Below are positions 33,001-37,137 of a stretch of 37,137 nt of DNA, piece by piece. This DNA is from Euryarchaeota archaeon UBA171 (GTDB lineage Archaea > Thermoplasmatota > Poseidoniia > Poseidoniales > Thalassarchaeaceae), in contig DANO01000014.1 in the NCBI GenBank assembly GCA_002497295.1, forward strand, positions 1 through 37,137. Direction: 5' to 3'. Both the position numbers and the translations under genes were made by a program. Every line of letters begins with the position of its first letter. The first letter of the stretch is position 1. The notes beneath the pieces are model-generated. The model was given only the letters and a program-made list of their open reading frames with translations, searched no databases and was not told the DNA's origin.

Positions 33001-33782
33001 GTGAAGAGGAAACCGAACAAACAGAAGGGGAAATCCCCACTCTAGCAACAGGCCTCGCAATCGCATTCGGCTACGCAGATGCGCCAGAGCCCGAATCAGG
33101 CACAAGGCGGAGAGGCGGTCCAGACAGATTTGCCGACCTCAGGCAGTGGACTCCAAAGACGAGACTCGGAAGGATGGTCCTGGATGGGGAAATAATGACC
33201 TATCAGCAGGCTCTAGCCACTGGCCTGCCAATACGGGAAGTCGAGATCATCGACGCATTGATTCCCAATCTCGAAGAAGATGTCCTCGCAGTGAATATGA
33301 TTCAGAGAATGACTGACTCGGGGAGAAGAGTCCGATTCAACGTACTTTGCGTAGTCGGGAATCATGACGGTTACGTCGGTCTTGCCATATGCAAGGGCAA
33401 GGAAGTAGCCAGCACCATACAGAAGGCAATAACAAAAGCAAAACTCGACCTAATACCCGTGATGCGTGGAAACGGCTCATGGGAGTCCGGCCAAGGTCCG
33501 GGTAAGAGCGTCCCAATCAAGGTGACAGGGAGATCGGGGTCGACACGCGTGACTCTAATGCCTGCACCGGCAGGAAAGGGTCTTGTCATAGGAGACACGG
33601 GTAGAAGGGTTCTGAACAAGGCTGGAGTTGCCGATGTTTGGTCCATCACAGCAGGCCAGACCAGGACTACAATCAACTTTGCACAAGCCACATTCAATGC
33701 CCTCAAGCAACTCAATAAGACTCGAATTGGAGACCAGGACAAACTCAGATTGCACATAACGCACGGGGAGGTGGGCGCATGA
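32997..33782 (+). CDS. rps5: 30S ribosomal protein S5, N-terminally extended
   Basis: The 261-residue protein has a charged, Glu-rich N-terminal tail of about 50 residues not needed for the S5 fold. The double-stranded RNA-binding part follows (IQRMTDSGRRVRFNVLCVVGNHDGYVGLAICKGKEV), then the S5 C-domain (PGKSVPIKVTGRSGSTRVTLMPAPAGKGLVIGDTGRRVLNKAGVADVWS). Archaeal S5 is usually about 210-240 residues. ATGA overlap with L18. Confidence 0.97.
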   Translation: MSEEETEQTEGEIPTLATGLAIAFGYADAPEPESGTRRRGGPDRFADLRQWTPKTRLGRMVLDGEIMTYQQALATGLPIREVEIIDALIPNLEEDVLAVNMIQRMTDSGRRVRFNVLCVVGNHDGYVGLAICKGKEVASTIQKAITKAKLDLIPVMRGNGSWESGQGPGKSVPIKVTGRSGSTRVTLMPAPAGKGLVIGDTGRRVLNKAGVADVWSITAGQTRTTINFAQATFNALKQLNKTRIGDQDKLRLHITHGEVGA

Positions 33783-34249
33783 CCCATCTCGTGATACGAG
33801 CTAGGAGTGACAGGGGCGTCGAGCGGTCCATTCGAGAGACTATGTCGATGCTAAACCTGACAAAAGTAAACCATGCAACGATAATTCCTGACAGGCCAAC
33901 ATACGCAGGGATGCTCCAGAAGGCAAAAGACTTCGTCACATGGGGTGAAGTCGACGCCAAAACAATCGCCACACTCCTTCGTGAGAGGGGGCGTATGTCC
34001 GGCGATAAGCCAGTAACTGACGATGCAATTTCAAGCGGCAGCGAATATGACTCCATAGACTCCTTCGCATCCGCACTAGCCTCTGGTGATGCTACAATGA
34101 AATCCGTTGTGGGGCTAAAACCGGTTCTACGACTTCACCCTCCAAGGGGGGCAAAGGGCTGGGGCGGCATCAAGCGCGCCTACACCACCGGCGGAGCTTT
34201 GGGTTTCAGAGGTCCTGCAATAGCTGATCTCGCTTCGAGGATGGTATGA
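33779..34249 (+). CDS. rpl30: 50S ribosomal protein L30
   Basis: The 156-residue archaeal L30 begins with VIRARSDRGVERSIRETMSMLNLTKVNHATIIPDRPTYAGML and has the archaeal C-terminal part with LRLHPPRGAKGWGGIKRAYTTGGALGFRG. Bacterial L30 is only about 60 residues. ATGA overlap with S5. Confidence 0.97.
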   Translation: MTHLVIRARSDRGVERSIRETMSMLNLTKVNHATIIPDRPTYAGMLQKAKDFVTWGEVDAKTIATLLRERGRMSGDKPVTDDAISSGSEYDSIDSFASALASGDATMKSVVGLKPVLRLHPPRGAKGWGGIKRAYTTGGALGFRGPAIADLASRMV

Positions 34250-34259
34250 GGTGTTAAAC

Positions 34260-34685
34260 ATGGTTTCACGCACAAATAAATTCAGAGGCCGATCAAGGTA
34301 TCACGGCCGTGGAAAGAAAGCAGGAAGGGGTGCAGGAAAGAGAGGCGGCAGAGGAAATGCCGGCATAAACAAGCACAGACTCATGACTAGGTTGAAGTAT
34401 ATGCCCAATCACTGGGGGATGCATGGTTTCAACAGAGATCCGAGCCTCCGCACAGTCCACAATAGCATCAACGTCTCCCAGGTAGACCAGATGATAGACG
34501 AGGGCGATACCATCGACCTAACCCCAATGGGCTTCGACAAACTCCTTGGTTCAGGCAAGGTCAGTCGAGCGATACACATCACTGTAGAACACGCCTCATC
34601 CAGAGCGATTGAGAAAATTGAGGCTGCAGGCGGTTCAGTAAGCATCTCAGACGGAGACGAATGGGAAGAATCAGAAGAGGACTGA
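34260..34685 (+). CDS. rpl15: 50S ribosomal protein L15
   Basis: ATG 34260 (MVSRTNKFRGRSRYHGRGKKAGRG) is preceded by TGAGGTGTTAAAC, which contains the L30 stop; an in-frame GTG lies at 34251. The 141-residue protein is Gly/Arg-rich at the N-terminus (GRGKKAGRGAGKRGGRGNAG) and ends with an acidic stretch. Last ribosomal protein before SecY. Confidence 0.96.
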   Translation: MVSRTNKFRGRSRYHGRGKKAGRGAGKRGGRGNAGINKHRLMTRLKYMPNHWGMHGFNRDPSLRTVHNSINVSQVDQMIDEGDTIDLTPMGFDKLLGSGKVSRAIHITVEHASSRAIEKIEAAGGSVSISDGDEWEESEED

Positions 34686-34704
34686 AAATCTTAGGTGATG
34701 CGAG

Positions 34705-36624
34705 ATGGAGGGCCGTCGACCGAATGTCTTGGGCCTAGTAATCGTGGCTGCGATTTACTGGGGTGCTTTGGTTTGGTGGCAACGAGACCTCCTCTTCGGC
34801 GACGATTCTGCAGATCAGACCTGGGCGCTCACGCTACTCGCCGTCTCATTCCCCTATGTCGGATTCGTAATCTGGGGAGTAAGCGCAGATCTCCCTGGAT
34901 CTCTAGCCGATTCCGCTCTAGGAAGATGGCTAAAACCGGTGGTCTGGCTCTCTTCGGTAATCGGAATGGCGATCTGGGGATGGGTCGATGAACAGGCTGT
35001 CGGATTCCTTTTGGTGGGAGTAGCATTACTCGGCCTCGCGGCTGGCCTGACTCTTTGTTGCTTGATGTACACCGGTCCGGAATCGAGTAGATTGTACGCG
35101 CTCAAGAGGATGGTCGACGTCTACCCTTCCATCGTAAAGCCAGAGGGGCATGTAAGATTCAACCAGAAGCTCTGGACAACCGTCCTCGTCCTAATCATTT
35201 ACTTCATGATGACCAATGTCATGATTTGGGGGCTATCGGACTCGACTCTCGACGTATTTTCCTCTTTCAGAGCCATCATGGCCGGTGCTTCGGGTTCGAT
35301 CATGCACCTCGGAATCGGGCCAATCGTAACAGCCTCCATCATCATGCAACTGTTCTCGGGCGCCAAGATCATCCAATTAGACTTGCAGGACTCTGCTGAC
35401 AAGCAACTCTACCAGGGGATACAGAAGATCCTCGTCTTACTCATGATCCCCATCGAGTCTATACCTCAGGTGTACGGGTTCCTAGACCCGCATGAGAGTC
35501 TGATTCTTGATTACGGCATTGGCTGGGCTAACACCATAATCGTAATCCAACTCTTCATCGGCTCATATCTCGTCTTCCTTCTTGACGAATTGGTTTCAAA
35601 ATGGGGGATCGGGAGCGGCATCTCGCTTTTCATCGCCGCTGGAGTCGCACAGTCAACCTTCGTCGGCACATTGTCCCCTCTGCCCAGCGTCAGTGGGAGC
35701 CCCTTATCCTTTGAGAATCCGCCTGCAGGAACACTTCCGATGATATTCTATACGCTCAGGAGCGCTACAAACTCGCAACTCGTATCTCAAAATGGATTCG
35801 AACAGATTCTCCTGAATCACTCCAATCCAATTGCTGCATTGGTGTCCTCGATCGTCGTATTCCTCGTGGTGGCTTACGCCGAGTCCTCCAAACTCGAACT
35901 CCCGTTAGCACATGGTAAGGTCAGAGGCCACAGAGGCCAATACCCGATCCGACTCGTCTATGCAAGCAACATCCCAGTCATTCTAATGGCTGCCTTGCTT
36001 GCCAACGTGAACATGTTCACACTTCTTTTCTGGAGCCACCCAGTACTTTCCACAGTCCCAATCCTCGGGAGGAATGGATGGGCTTCGAAGGCACATTGGT
36101 TCGGCAGTTATGAGCCAGGGGCCACAACTCCATCTGACGGTTTTGCATGGTACAGCTCGATGGTCAATGGCGTCGGTGATTGGCTAATACCTCTATTGAA
36201 TCAGACTGGAGACGCATACGGGCATAGTCTGGGCCAGGTGATGGTACACGTCTTGACCTACGTCACGTTCATGACCTTGGGTAGCATGGTGTTCGCCAAG
36301 TTCTGGATTGAAACCACAAACATGGGCCCGAAGGATGTCGCCAAGCAGATTGAACGTACTGGCATGCAGATTCCCGGATTCAGGAACAACCCCCAGGTCG
36401 TAGAGCGCATACTGGAGAGGTACATACCTCCCGTAACGCTCTTCTCCGGGGCCTTCGTAGGCCTTTTGGCCGCTGGGGCGGACCTCCTTGGGACAGTCGG
36501 CAACGCAACTGGCACAGGGCTCCTCCTTGCCGTAGGCATAATTCTCAGGACGTATGAGCAGATCCAGAAGGAACAAGCAATGGAAATGCATCCGGTTTTA
36601 CGAGAGTTCTTCGGCGCATCATGA
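34705..36624 (+). CDS. secY: preprotein translocase subunit SecY with an extra N-terminal membrane domain
   Basis: The 639-residue protein is much longer than archaeal SecY (about 450-490). The SecY body begins near residue 132 (LKRMVDVYPSIVKPEGHVRFNQKLWTT) and carries the usual features: the plug region, GIGSGISLFIAAGVAQ, an arginine-rich cytosolic loop (KVRGHRGQYPIRLVYASNIPV), and FAKFWIETTNMGPKDVAKQIERTGMQIPG. The first 130 residues add about four hydrophobic segments (about 8-25, 40-58, 77-94, 98-121), so about 14 helices in all. No start codon closer to the SecY body has a good ribosome-binding site. SecY is the protein-conducting channel and pairs with SecE. Confidence 0.95.
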   Translation: MEGRRPNVLGLVIVAAIYWGALVWWQRDLLFGDDSADQTWALTLLAVSFPYVGFVIWGVSADLPGSLADSALGRWLKPVVWLSSVIGMAIWGWVDEQAVGFLLVGVALLGLAAGLTLCCLMYTGPESSRLYALKRMVDVYPSIVKPEGHVRFNQKLWTTVLVLIIYFMMTNVMIWGLSDSTLDVFSSFRAIMAGASGSIMHLGIGPIVTASIIMQLFSGAKIIQLDLQDSADKQLYQGIQKILVLLMIPIESIPQVYGFLDPHESLILDYGIGWANTIIVIQLFIGSYLVFLLDELVSKWGIGSGISLFIAAGVAQSTFVGTLSPLPSVSGSPLSFENPPAGTLPMIFYTLRSATNSQLVSQNGFEQILLNHSNPIAALVSSIVVFLVVAYAESSKLELPLAHGKVRGHRGQYPIRLVYASNIPVILMAALLANVNMFTLLFWSHPVLSTVPILGRNGWASKAHWFGSYEPGATTPSDGFAWYSSMVNGVGDWLIPLLNQTGDAYGHSLGQVMVHVLTYVTFMTLGSMVFAKFWIETTNMGPKDVAKQIERTGMQIPGFRNNPQVVERILERYIPPVTLFSGAFVGLLAAGADLLGTVGNATGTGLLLAVGIILRTYEQIQKEQAMEMHPVLREFFGAS

Positions 36625-36788
36625 AGCCAAAGAATGAGGGTATGCGCCCCAATCGATAGGATGAGGCACACGTCACGTTGATATACGGACTGCAAGTCGC
36701 AGGCGCGCTGCGTCTGACGGGCGTTGGAGACTGAACCCCTCGGGGTCGTGATGTCATCTTTCACGTCAGTCGCCGCCGAGGAAGTGCG

Positions 36789-36809
36789 GTTCCGAACCGA
36801 GTTCGGAAC
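36789..36809. repeat. perfect 9-bp inverted repeat in the rRNA leader
   Basis: GTTCCGAAC, a CGA loop and GTTCGGAAC form an uninterrupted 9-bp stem with a 3-nt loop. It is either an RNA hairpin in the leader or a DNA operator. No U-run follows, so it is not an obvious intrinsic terminator. Confidence 0.85.
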
Positions 36810-36835
36810 TTAGATTGGTGATCCACGACGAAAAT

Positions 36836-36853
36836 CCTCCTGTTTTCAGGAGG
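36836..36853. repeat. 7-bp hairpin CCTCCTG-TTTT-CAGGAGG
   Basis: A perfect 7-bp stem with a TTTT loop, 103 bp upstream of the 16S start. The CAGGAGG arm equals a Shine-Dalgarno-like sequence, and CCTCC resembles the anti-Shine-Dalgarno of 16S rRNA. The meaning is unclear; a role in folding or processing of the pre-rRNA is plausible. Confidence 0.8.
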
Positions 36854-36956
36854 TGTGCAAGGTGCGAAAATAACATTCCACCGCTAAGCACTCTAAGTTT
36901 CAATAGTCAAACGACAACTCAAAACTCCAGCAAGGATCGTGATATCGCTCACGCGA

Positions 36957-37137
36957 AATCCGGTTGATCCTGCCGGAGGCTACCGCTATTGGAGTCCGAT
37001 TAAGACATGCGAGTCGAGAGCTTTCGGAGCTCGGCATACTGCTCAGTAACACGTGGGTAACCTGCCCTATGCTGGGGGATAACCTCGGGAAACTGAGAAC
37101 AATACCCCATAGTCCACTACGCCTGGAACGGTGAGTG
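36957..37137 (+). rRNA. 16S ribosomal RNA, 5' end (truncated by the window edge)
   Basis: The archaeal 16S start is clear: AATCCGGTTGATCCTGCCGG, then ATTGGAGTCCGATTAAG, ACATGCGAGTCGAGAGC, and the GGCATACTGCTCAGTAACACG block used by archaeal primers. Only about 180 nt are present and the gene runs off the window. The CCGGTTGATCC start is about 330 bp after secY, on the same strand. Confidence 0.97.

Larger units (their letters stand above)
36625..36956 (+). promoter_or_regulatory. rRNA promoter and structured pre-16S leader
   Basis: A 332-bp stretch without a gene. A TATA-like TTGATATAC at about 36678-36686 suggests transcription from about 36710. The leader holds a gap-free three-way junction: P1 GACTGA (36729-36734)/TCAGTC (36766-36771), P2 hairpin 36735-36746 and P3 CGTGA (36747-36751)/TCACG (36761-36765). 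There are also perfect hairpins with stems GTTCCGAAC/GTTCGGAAC (36789-36809), CCTCCTG/CAGGAGG (36836-36853) and CGTGA/TCACG (36938-36953). These may be processing or antitermination signals. The block at 36733-36749 also occurs in the L3 leader. Confidence 0.6.

Noticed and set aside
1..37137. CRISPR arrays, insertion sequences or phage genes
   Set aside because: No regularly spaced direct repeats, transposase-like ORFs or terminal inverted repeats were seen.

Overview
The window looks like a chromosomal segment of a planktonic euryarchaeon, most likely Marine Group II (Poseidoniales, Thermoplasmatota). What is seen: an archaeal-type ribosomal protein operon from L3 to SecY that includes aIF1 (SUI1), the RNase P protein Rpp29, S4e, L32e and L19e; a group II chaperonin; an intron-containing tRNA-Trp; a Hef-type helicase; and the archaeal 5' end of 16S rRNA. 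The lineage is inferred from gene content and style (large secreted surface proteins, a GC-type lipobox); no search was run.

Positions 1-7410, accessory and metabolic genes. A minus-strand lipoprotein resembling algal FEA1 iron-assimilation proteins has two DtxR/IdeR-like palindromes bracketing its promoter. A divergent DUF3592 membrane protein follows, then a small orphan ORF, an AT-rich promoter and a eukaryote-like type II glutamine synthetase. Next come a convergent D-amino-acid oxidase, a zinc-ribbon miniprotein, a PrsW-like membrane protease and a DUF92 (phytyl-phosphate-kinase-like) protein.

Positions 7410-17335. This part holds a large membrane protein with a cysteine-less thioredoxin-like domain and a tRNA-Trp(CCA) gene whose 113-nt intron encodes a box C/D guide RNA aimed at positions 34 and 39 of its own tRNA. 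A class I aminotransferase, an unknown polytopic membrane protein, a giant surface protein and the thermosome follow.

Positions 17401-20246, the most unusual unit. A two-gene operon encodes (i) a ferredoxin-flavodoxin-SdhB fusion in which the SdhB scaffold has lost essentially all Fe-S ligands, and (ii) an HdrB/SdhE-like protein that keeps only three of the ten CCG-type cysteines. It looks like an Fe-S electron-transfer pair rebuilt around an N-terminal [4Fe-4S] ferredoxin and an FMN domain.

Positions 20260-37137, the information-processing block. A Hef-type helicase without nuclease domain is divergent from the r-protein operon (L3, L4, L23, L2, S19, L22, S3, L29, aIF1, Rpp29, S17, L14, L24, S4e, L5, S14, S8, L6, L32e, L19e, L18, S5, L30, L15, SecY). 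Within it L32e has an N-terminal SAP-like domain and SecY has about 130 extra residues with four predicted membrane helices. Downstream of secY, a leader with several perfect hairpins precedes the truncated 16S rRNA gene. One sequence block, GAACCCC(AC)TCGGGGTCGT, occurs both in the L3-operon leader and in the rRNA leader, which suggests a shared regulatory or processing element.
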